The notes: a model not told the origin generated them from the letters alone. A stretch of 64,000 nt of DNA from Aradus depressus (GCA_963662175.1 OY759215.1:8483079-8547078), one strand, 5' to 3'; counted from the stretch's first letter, positions 24,955-36,510 are shown. Made by a program: numbers and translations.

Positions 24955-25575
24955 CCCCAGCTAATGGAAGTAAAGAAGGAACTTATGTAACCGGTCAAAA
25001 ATGCGATGAAGGATTTTCATAGGCATTTCATTATTTCCCCCTTCCAAATATGAAAAAAAAAATTGGCGATGAATCATCGGCTATGAACTTCCCCAGCAGG
25101 AATTATTTACGTTTTTTCTCTCACTCCAAAGCCAATCAGCCGTTTGGGCTAAAACTCAATATTTGACAAACATTGTGGCTTCTGAATCCTTACATTAAAT
25201 GTTATGTCGATATATTCATTACATCTTGAGCATTGAATTTACTCAAGAAATTTTGTGTCAATACATTAATTACAATGGCGGATATTAGAGTTTTTGTGTT
25301 AAGCTTTCCCCCTAATCCCTCTCTTCCCTCCGACCGATTTTAGTGAATATCCTTAGATGGTCCTAGGTACACATATACAATATCACAGAAAGGGAGCTAG
25401 GCTCAAAAACCCTAGTAACTGCTGATGTAATGAACGTTTCGACACAAAATTTAATATGAGGATTCAGAAGTCTCCATATAAGTCAACTATTGATTTTTAG
25501 TGCAAACGGTCGAATGGTTTTGGAAGAGAGCAAAAAGATGATTGATTAATTTGTGCTGGGGAAGTACGGACTTTA
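24955..25575. repeat. Rearranged family A copies
   Basis: Plus left end CTTCCCCAGCTAATGG (24953), minus right end ACTTCCCCAGCAGGAATTAT (25085), and plus right end TTTGTGCTGGGGAAGTACGG (25550). Confidence 0.72.
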
Positions 25576-25665
25576 CAATAGGTCGAAATGGTCAGGTAAG
25601 AAAATAGAGATAATCATTATTCACAAAAGGTCGCGAGATAGGTGACTTCTTAGGAGGCTTGGAGG

Positions 25666-26415
25666 CAGTGGCGTAACTACCGCCGGTCCAGCAGGTGCAG
25701 TGGCGTGGGGCCCCCGGGCACAAGGGGCCCCCAATTGATTTTTTTTTTTTTTGCTTGCTTGTTGCGAAAAAAACAGCAATTACTTATTATGTAATAATTT
25801 TATTTTCATGGGAAAAACGGATTACATATTTTACAATAAGAACCTTCAGGTTTTTGATAGCGACTTTTCGGGGCCCCATTTTGCCTAATTTTACAGCCCC
25901 AAATCATTTGTTTTTAAAAACATAGACAAAGAAATTGAACATTTTGGAAAACTGTCGTTTTTGAGGGCTCCGTTCCAGATATTCAATCTAACTACTACCT
26001 GTAAAAATTGTGATTTTGCCAAAATGTATACAAATGTTATATATATTGAACAACAATTTTATTATATAGTATTCTCGAAACTGAAGATAATCAAAAATTA
26101 CCTGAGAAACTTGATGGGACAGGAGAGATTGGCGGACTTGAGTATTTTGTCCATAACGAACAAGGTTACCAACTCCTTGAAAACGAATCTGGACGAAATT
26201 ATCGTTACGTTCGTGAAAACGAAAGTCCGGAGGGCTAGATTTTAAGTAGATTAAGTAAACTATAAATAACTGTAAACTGTAAATAACTGTAACTGTTAAT
26301 ACAGCGTTCGCACAGACTTTTGTAGTTTCTTCGAACTTTTTTTTTTTTACTTATAAGCGGGGGCCCCCGACACCCACCATGCACCGGGGCCCCGGGAGGG
26401 ATCGTTCCGCCACTG
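25666..26415 (+). mobile_element. Internally deleted hAT element with 8-bp target-site duplication
   Basis: The termini are inverted: CAGTGGCGTAAC at the left and GTTCCGCCACTG at the right (one mismatch), followed inward by GC-rich sequence rich in GGGGCCCC. Perfect 8-bp duplications CTTGGAGG flank it (25658-25665 and 26416-26423), the hAT signature length. The interior keeps the C-terminal dimerisation part of a ZMYM/TTF-type hAT transposase in plus frame: FSKLKIIKNYLRNLMGQERL, ADLSILSITN and FVKTKVRRARF before a stop at 26243-26245. At 750 bp it lacks the catalytic core, so it is non-autonomous. It is nested in a Jockey-like LINE tail. Confidence 0.93.
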
Positions 26416-26423
26416 CTTGGAGG

Positions 26424-27060
26424 GTTGTCGGGTTGAGACTGAGAGGATGTGCGCTCGGCGAAAGAATTAGGTTTGAGAATTCAATTCAGAATGGGATTTC
26501 TTGAAGCGGAAACGGATTAGGTCTTGGACGTTGGGAATGTGGAAGTCTTTGTGTAGGCCTTTGTTGGAATCATAAGTCGGATCCTTTAGACAAAGAAGTG
26601 CATTCTATCCATGGTCTAATTCTCGACTAAGCTTCACAGGTCTAGTCCATACAGGTCGTATGACTTTTATGTTCATTGTCAGTTTGTTCTCAAAAGATAG
26701 TTTTGATTTCAGTCCAAGTAGTCGTCGGAAGAGTTGAGTTCCTGCTTGTCTTGTGTGAGGGTTCCATGTTGGTTTCCTATCTAGGTACCGCAGCATTGTT
26801 CACAGATATAGGTGCAGGTAACTTGAACACAGATCTTAATTCTTGACAGATCAGAACATCTGAAGATCTCATCCAAATGTTCTTAGGAAGCTTTACTAGA
26901 ATCAGGATCTGGAAGAGCAAGGCTCGCTGTATCATCAGCACATCTAGTGATAATAGTGTTATGACAAGTAAGGATATCGGCGATGTGTAGTGTAATGAGG
27001 ATACCTGCTTGAGGGATCCCATCTATTATGGATGCCAGTTCAGATAGGACTGATCCCTAA
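26424..27060 (-). mobile_element. Degenerate Jockey-like LINE, RT C-terminal half
   Basis: Minus-strand pieces include an ADDTASLAL box, SKASKEHLDEIFRC, YLDRKPTWNPHTRQA, SKLSFENKL and IRPVW, in the order typical of Jockey-type RT thumb regions, with several frameshifts. The low-coordinate end (26424-26600) is about three-quarters identical to the tail at 58.98-59.15 kb. A hAT element inserted at its low-coordinate end. Confidence 0.78.
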
Positions 27061-27174
27061 CGGACCATAAAACTGCGTTTAGGAAGTAGGTCCTTGGAAG
27101 GAAGCGCTAGATCTTAAAAAGCAGCCTATTGCATAACTTTCCCTAAGGGAAAGTAAAAATATATCTATACTTAC

Positions 27175-27246
27175 GCGTAGTCAAATGATGACACGAGAGA
27201 GTATCCATCTGGCCACTGAAGAATGCAGGCGGTCCTTCCTTCAGCC
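27175..27246 (-). CDS. TKR: Tachykinin receptor, ECL2 exon
   Basis: Small 72-bp coding exon: one base, 23 codons, two bases. It has a CAG acceptor (27247-27249) and a consensus GTAAGT donor (27169-27174). It encodes AEGRTACILQWPDGYSLV then SSFDY. The cysteine is the loop-2 partner of the TM3 disulfide, and CxxxWPDG is a recognisable tachykinin-receptor loop-2 pattern. The final GC joins the A of the next exon to give A, producing DYAYN at the start of TM5. It would be missed by ORF-length methods. Support comes from matching phases on both sides, good splice sites and protein similarity. Confidence 0.88.
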
Positions 27247-27909
27247 CTGCAATTAACAAATGAATTTATTATTCACCATATTATGAATTTATTTTATGGT
27301 ATAATTATATATGTTACAATATATGGATCCAAAATAAAATAAAGTATATGATTAATAAATAAAAAAATAATATAAAAAAAAATTCTTTATAAATTCGCTG
27401 TAAATACTTCAAATTTCTTATAAAAATAAATATTAAAAAAATAAATAACAAGAAAAACATTTGTCACACATTGTTAAAAACGGACTGAAATTTTCAAAAA
27501 AAGGAAGGAGATTGAGAGAACTGTTTGAAATATGTTTGCGAAAATGTTAATTCCAAAAAATTGTTTTAAAGGAAGAATTTTACGTCCTGAAGGAACCACA
27601 TCATAATATATAGTGAATAAAGATTTTGCTTAACAAAACCCAGAAAAGCAACCTTTGCAAGAAATTATTATTTTTTTTCAAAATATTGTGAACAAACGTG
27701 CACTGGCATCCTTACATATATAAATCATATGAAAAAAAAAAAAATTATAAATGTATCGAGTATTTTTTTCTTGTTTTTGCGTTTCTTCTTCATTTTAATT
27801 TTCTTTTTTATGATGTTAGAAATATAATAATTATAGTATAGATTAAAGAATAATTTTTTCGTCTGATTGAAAAATTCATGTTATATTGAATATACAGCGC
27901 GTTAGTGGT

Positions 27910-28092
27910 CCCCCCCCCCCCCCCCCCCCCCACCCCACCCTATCCTCGCTTTGTGATCCCCTCCACAATAGGCAAATCTGAGATTGATATCAGATCGTGT
28001 TAATTGCCAATCACCCCTATGAAGGCAATGTGGCTAAGCTAACAGTCAGGTAATCACGGGCCGCTGATCACCCCCCCCCCCCCCCCCCCCCC
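27910..28092. repeat. Two poly(C) tracts
   Basis: 22 C at 27910-27931 and 22 C at 28071-28092, 139 bp apart. Confidence 0.95.
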
Positions 28093-28099
28093 GCTCTCT

Positions 28100-29460
28100 C
28101 TCAAGAGTTGCTAAAACAGAAGATAGATAAGGGTGCTACTCACATATCCACCTTCCTCCCCTCCCCTCAATATACAAACATTATAATTTACTAGTGATGT
28201 GTTCAGGGGCTGTCCTCTTCTTTTCTATTTCAGGTAGATGCTGTCTTCAGATTCGCCTAGTATGATGGTGATTCGCGCATCACTTGACCTTATGTTCTGT
28301 GATCTTCATTTATTTTCTTTGATGTCTTCTGGGATCAGGCTGATTTGACCGCTGAACGGGGACTTACTTCTGGACAAACGGGAAAAAATAACTTCCGGGA
28401 CAGACAGACGTGAACAGCCTCGCCAGACCAGCTCTCTCCCCTTCCCTCAAACCGAAGCCCTCTTGATAATTAATACTAAATAATTATTAATTATTTTATT
28501 GTTTTATTTTGTTTTAATCACTATTATTCAGGTAGGTACCTCTAATTACAGACCGTTACATACACCTTACAAAATCTAAAACTAAAAAAAAAAAAACATG
28601 GTAATTATACATCTTCACACTTTTTTAACAATATGTATAAACAATACCAAATTTGTCTAAATTTGATCTATTCAGTCATGTCTCAGTCTCTCATTTTACA
28701 TATTCTCTCATATTGTCTCATTACAATACAACTCCTCACTATACAATTGTTATTGTTATAGTTCAAGTTTCATTTAGGTACTTTTTTTATTCAATTTTAT
28801 TTCTTTTAACAATATACCTAACTTAAACATTTTTTTTAAAATTTATTTTAACAATATAACTTAAACATTTTATATACCTACCTAATTTATTTTTTTATAA
28901 TATTAAATAAAGCTTTTTTTTATTTTTATTATTTATCTAGTACATAAAATCAAAAAGTCTAAGTTTTTCTTTAGGAATCGGAAACTAGGTCACATTATAA
29001 TGATTAATAAATACGATCCGTTCTAATAGTTCTTAGCGATTCGAATATATCGAGACCCTTAATATATCGCCAAACATTTACCAATTTTTTAATTTTTTTT
29101 ATTAGATTCCCCCTCAAAGATTTCACTCGAAGTTAATCGTTCAAATGTAATTGATTATGCATGCAACTTTCTATTATTTCAAAGAATTCTTATTCTATAT
29201 TTCGATATAAAACATTTTTTTTATTAGTTAACTGATACATTTTATTATATTCTTTTATTATTTAAAAACACATTACATAATCATAAATACCTTTTAAAAT
29301 CAAAGTGGAAAATTTCCTTGTATTATTCAATAATCCACTTGGTTTTATTTAAGGAAACTTTTCTTTTTAAATTTCTTGTAATTTCGTATTTTCTTAATTT
29401 TTGAAACGCATTTAACACCATTTAATAGCAGCGCACCACCTACTTTGAATTTAAGACAAT
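28100..29460. other. AT-rich intronic sequence
   Basis: Apart from T- and A-rich runs and a CT-rich stretch at 28150-28170, nothing recognisable. It lies within the receptor intron between the ECL2 and TM4 exons. Confidence 0.5.
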
Positions 29461-29466
29461 ACTGTA

Positions 29467-29725
29467 ACCAAAGTTGTCGGAATGGAGACTCCGTTGGGCC
29501 GGACACGTAAGAAGGATGGATGAGAACATTATCTCGAGGGGTCTCTTGAATGGGACACCGGAGGGGAGAAAAGTGAGACGACCCAGATGAAGATGGCTGG
29601 AGACGCAAACGGTTCAATGCGGTGGGCTGGTGGAGACTGGCCCACGACAGAGCTGCGTGGGGACATTTCCTGGAGGAGGCCAAGGCTCTTGATGGGCTGT
29701 AGCCTCTATGATGATGATGTTGAAG
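29467..29725 (+). mobile_element. LINE 3' fragment, RT C-terminal region
   Basis: Plus-strand reading gives LRWAGHVRRMDENIISRGL, a GRK..RRP..RW stretch with a stop, and after a frameshift WWRLAHDRAAWGHFLEEAKA. This is the characteristic end of RTE-like LINE proteins, in a family different from the 60.6-kb one. It ends in a GATGATGATG microsatellite-like tail. The long minus-strand frame over it is antisense. Confidence 0.82.
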
Positions 29726-30056
29726 CCTATTGAAATTTTCCCAGGCCGAAGAAAAAATCAAAAATGTTCTCATTCCCCCCCTAGTTATCTATTTTAAGGG
29801 AAAAGTTAGAAACACCATGCTGCTGCTATGCATTCTTGATCCTATTTGGACTAGCAGGTCCACCCAGTGTTGTCCGGGAGTAACTACGTTATATTACTTT
29901 ACCTGAAGTTGTGCGATGCAATGACAAAGTATAAAAATCATCTTCTTTCGATGCCCTGCCATACAGAATTTTGAGAAGCCATAAGGCTAGTTTGAACGAG
30001 GCATATAAGATACCTACAACATATATGAAAATCCGATCAGTCGTTAAAATAGCTAG

Positions 30057-30400
30057 CATTCATTTTATGTTTTGTGTCCCACACAACACTGTTTAAAATT
30101 TGGAAATCCTCTCCTAAGTTGAAACCTATCCTTGAAATACCCTCAAAGTTATATTATATTTCATTGTTTCATTTTCATTACTCTGTATGTATTTATTCTT
30201 AGGGGACTTCGGTCCCAGAATAATAAAATTTCTTTTCTTTCTTCTTTTCAAAAGTTGGATGAATATACCATTATATTCATCCAATATAATGGTATATTCA
30301 TCCAACTTTGAGGGTATTTCAAGAATAGGTTTCAACTTAGGAGGGGATTTCCAAATTTTAAACGGTGTTGTGTGGGACACAAAACTTAAAATGAAATGGT
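30057..30400. mobile_element. Foldback element
   Basis: Arms about 30058-30152 and 30307-30400 are reverse complements (GTTTTGTGTCCCACACAACA / TGTTGTGTGGGACACAAAAC). The centre holds an alternating palindrome GTTGGATGAATATACCATTA ... at 30254-30306. The two overlapping frames on opposite strands here are by-products of the palindrome. Confidence 0.85.
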
Positions 30401-31554
30401 ATATTCATTTTAAGTTTTGCCCTTCCCCCAACCACATCCTCCCTCGTTCAAAATTTTGAGATGCCACATAGCCTTCTAAGTTGGGCTACAAAACAGACCG
30501 ACAGACAAAAGTTTGTATACAGTATGTCATAGAAGTAATGATGTGAGTTTAACTCTAACGAGCGGTTATATCAAGATGTGACAAAGTGTGTTCTTTGTAA
30601 TACCAAAAGACTATGTAATAAAGTTCAAAAATATTATGTTACCTATATTATAAAGAAGTAATATTTGTTTTTGTTGTTGACAATCAAATAAAGGAGCTTG
30701 TTCGAGAGATTTCTGAAATATGATCAGAACGAAGGAAAACAAGAAGAAAATATATATTTTAAACAAGATAAATTATTGTTTACAAAGTGAAAAACAAAGT
30801 GACATTTTTATATAAAAAGGATTTTTAGGAAGTCTGATGGGTTATAAATGATTTCAATTGTGAGTAAAGGTCAGGCGTAGTTCTATATGTACCAGGGCAG
30901 GCAAAATTAAATTAAATAATTGTATATAATTAACTCTAGATGGTTAATTATTACGGTTACCGGGAATAGACTCTCTCTAGCGGACAAAGGGTGGAAGGTG
31001 GAGGGCTGTATTTCTAGCTATGCCTCAAGCAACAGTGAAGGTTAAATCACCATTGTCAGCCATGTGCTCTCCAACATTTCTTCCAGGAAACTCAAAATCG
31101 GTAAATCTACCCGTAATTTTTACGGTGGTTTACTCTTTGACGTAACTCTTCTTCGTAAATATTACGGGGGTATACACCTTCTCTGCTGTGTGTCCTGTAA
31201 TTTGTATTATATAATATTCTTTTATTTTATTTTTATATTTTCGTTCATTATTCTTGTTTGAATGTTTTGTTTTTCTTATATATTTTTACTAATTAGTACT
31301 AACTATGTGATTTTGTAACCAGTCAGCAATAATTTTGTAATTTTTGCTTAGTGTAAGCAAAAAACAATTAGAAAATACTTAGTTTATATATTTAAAAAAA
31401 GACTTATTAAAGACTATTTGAAAATATAAGTTACTCTTATTCTCATTAAGTACCTATTCCTGAATAAAAAAATATGTTTAAAATAAAAATAAAATGTTCG
31501 TAATTATTCACTCATTTTGACCACTTCTTTCTTAAAAAATGAAAATCAAAATAT

Positions 31555-31640
31555 GTGATGTGGCCATTACAGGACTTTGTTATACCAACCATGCTTTTAC
31601 AGATCATTCTCTCTCCCCCTCCCTTCTCAAAATCAAGGTC
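31555..31640 (+). repeat. Terminus fragment of the 44.8-kb MITE family
   Basis: Reads GTGATGTGGCCATTACAGGA, CTTTGTTATACCAACCATGC, then the CTCTCTCCCCCTCCC stretch shared with 5640-5660 and 44.9 kb. Confidence 0.7.
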
Positions 31641-31927
31641 ACCTTTGACATAATGTACCTACTACACGAGTAGACACCCATCCCCGCTTTCCATGGGAGA
31701 TTTTAAAGTTAGTGTGTATGCAGCGCCCCAGGTGGAGTCAACATGATACGACCACCTATATTGTTTATTGGTATGATGAAGACCGCACTTTGTCTGATCC
31801 ATCTTAAATGAAACAACCATTCGTATAACAACATTAAAATATCAACTATATTGTACCAAAAATACATATAATAAAAAAAAATAATAATATAAAACACGTT
31901 AACAATAAACGTATAATAATATATATA

Positions 31928-32203
31928 GAGGGCGCCGGTAGCTCAGTGGTATGCATGCTTGCTTACTGAGCTCAAGATCACGGGTTCGAAGCCGAGTACC
32001 CCCTTTCTCTGGGAGGTAAAATAAACTTAAGCACGCCGTCCCTCGGATGGGACCTCTACCTTAGGTGAATAAACATGTAGGATAGTCAAAATTTAGGACT
32101 GCCACAATGGAGACTCATGTCCAACAAAGTGACGAACGAGCGCTCTGCTCATAGGCGATATGAGCTTGTAGTTAAAGCCCGGGCATGGGTCATAATAACT
32201 AAC
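31928..32203 (+). mobile_element. SINE, internally deleted
   Basis: Head GAGGGCGCCGGTAGCTCAGT with A and B boxes intact; lacks the GTTAAGCGATGG segment. Ends GCCCGGGCATGGGTCATAAT. Confidence 0.92.
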
Positions 32204-32641
32204 TTCTAATTATTTTTAGTGCAACATACAACAGCTATTTTAAGGTGTACCATCGATTCTACCCCCGAAGTTTTGTGAACATAATATATTATAGTACCTA
32301 TAGGTTTGTGTGTATTTGCGTAATACAGAAAAAAAAATCATAAGAAAGATATTATGTATTTTGTTCAAGGTTCTGTGACAGGTTGACCAAAATTGGAGTA
32401 GTTCGGTGGAGGTTAACTCTATTACTATACGAGTATGCAACACAACAACCGAAATACGAGTCAGGGAAAATATATTGAAGATAATATAAAGATTATAAAC
32501 AAAGAGGAGGCCTGCAACTTACACTTGAATTGATAAGAGTAGTGTGGCCTATCTGCTGTGAGAGCGCATTTTGATCTCAGCTTTGGTCAACCTTCCTTCG
32601 AACCGAGTATAGAGATTAATTTATTTTGGATAGTCGACTAC

Positions 32642-32776
32642 CTGTATGTGATGGTGGTTGAAAAGAACAAGCAGGGAGAGCCTATGAAGAGGCTGATGGT
32701 CCATATCACGCAGATGGCAACCTGGACCTTGGCCTTGGTGAACCTAGGCTGGAGGGGTCTCGTGATGGCCAGGTAC
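32642..32776 (-). CDS. TKR: Tachykinin receptor, DRY/TM4 exon
   Basis: 135-bp coding exon: one base, 44 codons, two bases. The acceptor is TTTCAG at 32777-32782 and the donor begins GTAGTC at 32641. With the last two bases of the TM3 exon it reads DRYLAITRPLQPRF, the ionic-lock motif and intracellular loop 2, followed by a hydrophobic TM4 with the invariant tryptophan (CVIWTISLFIG) and SPCLFFSTT. The terminal AG joins the G of the next exon to give R. The phase fits both neighbours exactly, so no intervening exon is needed. Intron upstream is 19.8 kb, downstream 5.4 kb. Oddly, the acceptor and polypyrimidine tract lie inside a decayed tandem copy of this exon (32777-32886), itself followed by a third partial copy. 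The plus-strand ORF across this region is an antisense shadow. Confidence 0.9.
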
Positions 32777-32886
32777 CTGAAACAGGGAGAGCCAATAAGG
32801 AGGCTGATCGTTCATATCACTCAGATGGCAACCTGGAGCTTAGCCTTGGTGAACCTAGGGTGGCGGGTCTCGTGATGGCCAGGTAC
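32777..32886 (-). pseudogene. Decayed tandem copy of the TM4 exon (copy 2)
   Basis: A 110-bp minus-strand block homologous to the first ~110 bases of the functional TM4 exon immediately downstream, preceded by the same TTTCAG acceptor. It reads RYLAITRP, then loses the frame by a 1-bp deletion, and the original frame also carries two TGA codons (replacing the C and W codons of CVIW). It stops at the codons for GSPC, where TTTCAG and the functional exon begin. It cannot encode TM4, but its sequence supplies the pyrimidine tract of the real acceptor. Confidence 0.88.
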
Positions 32887-32942
32887 CTGAAACAGGGAGA
32901 GCCAATAAGGAGGCTGATCGTTCATATCACTCAGATGGCAAC
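32887..32942 (-). pseudogene. Partial third copy of the TM4 exon
   Basis: About 56 bp, essentially identical to the 3' half of copy 2 including both TGA changes, joined directly to the acceptor of copy 2. Because it shares the disabling changes, it arose after copy 2 had decayed. Upstream similarity ends near 32942. Confidence 0.85.
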
Positions 32943-32960
32943 GTCGACCTTAGCCCCTCA

Positions 32961-34480
32961 ATAAATTTATGTTTAATAACCAATATAATAATATTGGTAA
33001 TTTGATTATTAAAGTGGAATGAAAAAAAATATAATCTGGTTAAACTGAATCTCAAAGGATGTGAAAAATCTTCCAGTTTCCAGGTATTCTGTTAAAAGAA
33101 GTTAAGAAAAGAGAAAATTCTGTTACACGATTGGTTATAAATCAGCATTTATTCAAAACCAATTAATTTTTTTACATTTTTTAATGAAATAAATTGATAT
33201 TAAAAGAAATGAAATAAGTTACATTAAACATTTAAGTAGTGACATTGTATTTCTATTCTTAGAATCCACTTGACATGTTATTTTTCTTGTATAATGTATT
33301 TAGGCCCCGAAGAAAATTGTCCTGAATTTTTCTCCAATTTAGGTGAAAATTTAATAAGATCTAAGTTGGCTCATGTGACATCTTTTCAGATTCAAAATCA
33401 TAGCTAGCTAGAATTTTTCTGCGTTAGAACGCTCACTAATTACCAATACATACCTACCTACACTTAGAATAACATCATTGTATTATAACTGTTTATCAGG
33501 TTAGGAAATAATTTAATTCAGGAATTTTTTTAAATCATATAATATGTTGGTAACAATTTCTATTTACAGTTAAGGTTACATTAATTTGTTGACTAATAGA
33601 TATTGCCTTCAAGATATCATTATAAATATGATATAGTTTAACTTACTGATAAATTAAGTGTTTTGTACATTTGACTCTGGTTGAATTTAGTTGACGGTTA
33701 TAAGACAAAAATCAACTAATTGCCATTTATTATCTCCATTTCACTCGTTTTATAAAAAATTGACTATTTAAAGTATTTCACACTCAAAAAAAAAAAAAAT
33801 AATAATCAGATAAAGAGCTGAGGATGGAATAAACTGAGTAGTTCAGAATTTTGCCGCTGGAGTTTCTCAGGCACCACATGCCTAAGTCTAGAACCCAAAG
33901 TACTCAGATAACACATAGCCTCTAACCCCTCACCGTTTTTCATATTTTATTAATTTTCAAGGCTAAATTAAATTTTTTTTTGTTAATTTTATCATATTAT
34001 AAATTTCTTAGCACTAACCATTGATACTGTATAGAAATATGTTAACCGTTTACTGGCCATTGTTCGCAAATGAGTAAGTCGATTCCACAATTTTTTAACC
34101 GCATTTTCGTTGCACCACAATTGCTTAGTGAATTTAATTACAATCAAATAATATATTGAATTAAGTGAAAATATTTTTTCTTCTTCAAAATGTGACCTGA
34201 ATTGAGTCCACAAGTTTATGAAATTGTTGTTTTTTGAACAATTTGATTAATTTTCTTATTTCGCCGCTATATTTTTAAAAACTGGTAATATGAACCGATC
34301 AATTTTTATATATTATCATGAATGGTACATTAACGATATAAAAATAAATTTGTTGCAATAAGTTGATTACGTAAAGTGTCATTGGTCGTCAAACTGTAAT
34401 GTTCCCAACTGGGAACAATGGCCTGTTCTGCTTAGGTATATGCCACAAGACTGATACAGTGACGCCGTGACTCACTCTTT
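32961..34480. other. AT-rich intronic sequence
   Basis: No repeats shared with the rest of the window noticed and no coding motifs. Directly upstream of the TM4 exon copies. Confidence 0.5.
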
Positions 34481-34689
34481 TTCCTATGTTTTGGAATATT
34501 TTGTTATATAATATAATAATAATAATTTGTTCCAAATTTGAACAGGGCAGTACAGTGCTCCTAACGTTATATTATTTCCTAGCTTTTTTATATATATATT
34601 TTTTTTTTCTTTTAAAATATTTTCCTAAAATGAAAATAGTGTTCAGTATGGTGGATGAAACAGTCGAATATTTGCATTATTTAGATACA

Positions 34690-35062
34690 TGTAATGGATA
34701 ACTTGCTCAACAATTCTGATGACGAATTTGACATCTGCCAATTACCTCTGGGATGAAAATGATCGGATAACGGATGAGGAAAATATTGATGAAGAGAGAT
34801 TGGATTTAGTCATTCCAAACGACGTGTGCGGTGAGGTATGTGTAATTTCAAATAGGTAACTCAAATGGCTTAGAAACAGTCGTCGAGAGTGTAATTGACG
34901 TAGAGGAAATTACTGATCCTGGCCTTTCTGCGAAAAATAAAAATAAAACTATCAGATCAAACAACTACAACTTTGCACACTGGCCCTTATTTGAAAAAGC
35001 TTGGCCAAAATTTCAAATCCTACTCAATTTCAATGTATACTATTTCTTCACAATTTGTAAGT
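34690..35062 (+). pseudogene. Possible transposase N-terminus (piggyBac-like?), interrupted by Tigger
   Basis: Plus-strand pieces read MDNLLNNSDDEFDI, DENDRITDEENIDEERLDLV, IPNDVCGEV and, after a frameshift, ITDPGLSAKNKNKTIR...NNYNFAHWPLFEKAW. An acidic start followed by a short basic block is common at the N-terminus of piggyBac-like transposases, but I see no catalytic motif. The Tigger element at 35064 follows directly. Confidence 0.3.
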
Positions 35063-35063
35063 A

Positions 35064-35894
35064 CAGTGGAGCGTAGTTAATCCGGATCGATCGGGACCGG
35101 GACCCATCCGGATTACTGAACTGTCCGGATTTTCAAATGTGCTTTCAATAACTGCATACATACGTATATGTATCGACTAGAGGATACATGACGCCTTGGA
35201 GTCTACTGTATTGCAAAATAGAGGCTGAAGGGTTCGAAAAATACAGTACACAAAATATTTTAATGAAGTATATTGAATTAGAATATGTACATTATGTAAT
35301 TTAGATTAGTAACTCTACAATACTTTTTAGAAAAAAAAAACAAGAATCTACAGTAATTAATGGAAACTTACTGGGTAAAAAAGTCCTTAATTGTTTTTTG
35401 TACAAGAGTTGACGTACGTTTCTTTGCAGCCATGTCTCTCAGTCTTTTAAGAAGTACGAGTTGTGTCGCCGTCCCCTCAGGTTGGTTCATAGCTGTCGGG
35501 AATGCTTCATAGGCGTCTGTGTGTGAAGGACCGGCAGCTTCTTCGGCATCCATTTCTTCATCGTCATCACTCTCTCTAACATTGCTTCAATTACCTGATG
35601 AACTATTTCGTCATCATTCAAATGCTGATAATCAGGGTCATTGCCATCACTTTCAAACCACTCCCTTGCGTCAAGTTCATCGCACTGTTCAAATCCAGGC
35701 AACGTCTGGAATAGAGCCACAACTTCGGCGTCAGTAGGAGTGTTGGCGTTCGATGAAGTTTGAGAGTTTGCCTCATCTTGTCCTTGATTTCGGGTTTCGG
35801 GGATTGGCCACAATTGTTTCCAGGCATTTCGCCGAGCCGATCTGGATTTGCGACGCTCCTGATTTTTGACGTCCGGATTTCCGACGCTCTACTG
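35064..35894 (-). mobile_element. Short Tigger/pogo-like element with TA target duplication
   Basis: The ends are inverted: CAGTGGAGCGTAG... at the left and, on the minus strand, CAGTAGAGCGTCG... at the right, both followed by a TCCGGAT-type motif. TA dinucleotides flank both ends (35062-35063, 35895-35896), as for Tc1/mariner superfamily insertions. Minus frames encode the C-terminal part of a pogo/Tigger transposase: FQTLPGFEQCDELDAREWF, LNDDEIVHQVIEAM, AAGPSHTDAYEAF, QLVLLKRLRDMAAKKR and the terminal KTIKDFF, separated by a frameshift near 35.5 kb. The N-terminal CENP-B-type and most DDE sequence are gone. The last residues resemble the PCNA-binding tail known for pogo transposases. Confidence 0.88.
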
Positions 35895-35999
35895 TACTTA
35901 TTCGAAAATAAAATGTTTTGTTTGTAAAATAGCGATTTTAGAATTATGTATATAATTTTTTTTTTTTTTAGGAAAAAAGTTATTTTAATTAACCAAAAA

Positions 36000-36200
36000 T
36001 ATTAAACTATACATCTTCTTCACTATCATCAGCTGAGACTTCTTTTTCGTCTTCTCCTATGCAGAATTTAGAGCCTAAAAAATCTACTAAACAATTTTTT
36101 TAAACTTCTTTATCGTTAGAAGCGCTTTCTAAATATTTATCATGTAAATCGCTGCGAAGAATTTGGAAATTCAAGTTTTTTTAATAGTTATTTTTGATCA
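36000..36200 (-). pseudogene. Unrecognised coding-like remnant with acidic C-terminus
   Basis: Minus strand reads ILRSDLHDKYLESASNDKEV, stop, KNCLVDFLGSKFCIGEDEKE and VSADDSEEDV before a stop. The ending looks protein-like, but the family is unknown and there is an in-frame stop. Confidence 0.3.
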
Positions 36201-36510
36201 CTTTTAAATAAACGAAAAACAGCTCCTCTACTGTTCACACGTAATAATAGACAGGTTTGAAATGCGAAAGGAATATAAGTTCAAATAAGTAAACATCACA
36301 GTTTCTAAGTTAATTTGTTTGTCAACGTCAAGGTGGCAGGTGGACGCAGCTAATGTTTATTGAATTACTTAACAATACTTGTCTCCTTAATGCTCATTGT
36401 AATTTCTTGATGTCTAGATGTGTCTTTCACACACTATAAATGGAAAAGAAAGTTTGACACATTTGAATTTCAAAGGGATTATTACGATGAACCTACTGAG
36501 GATGATACCT

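Noticed and set aside
29345..29773. 142-codon minus-strand frame
   Set aside because: Antisense to a LINE C-terminal fragment; no protein-like motifs.
30126..30459. Two overlapping frames on opposite strands
   Set aside because: By-product of the foldback palindrome.
32558..32875. 105-codon plus-strand frame
   Set aside because: Antisense to the receptor TM4 exon and its decayed copies.
32777..32886. Mutually exclusive alternative exon of the receptor
   Set aside because: The copy carries a 1-bp deletion and two stops and lacks a proper donor, so it cannot replace the TM4 exon.
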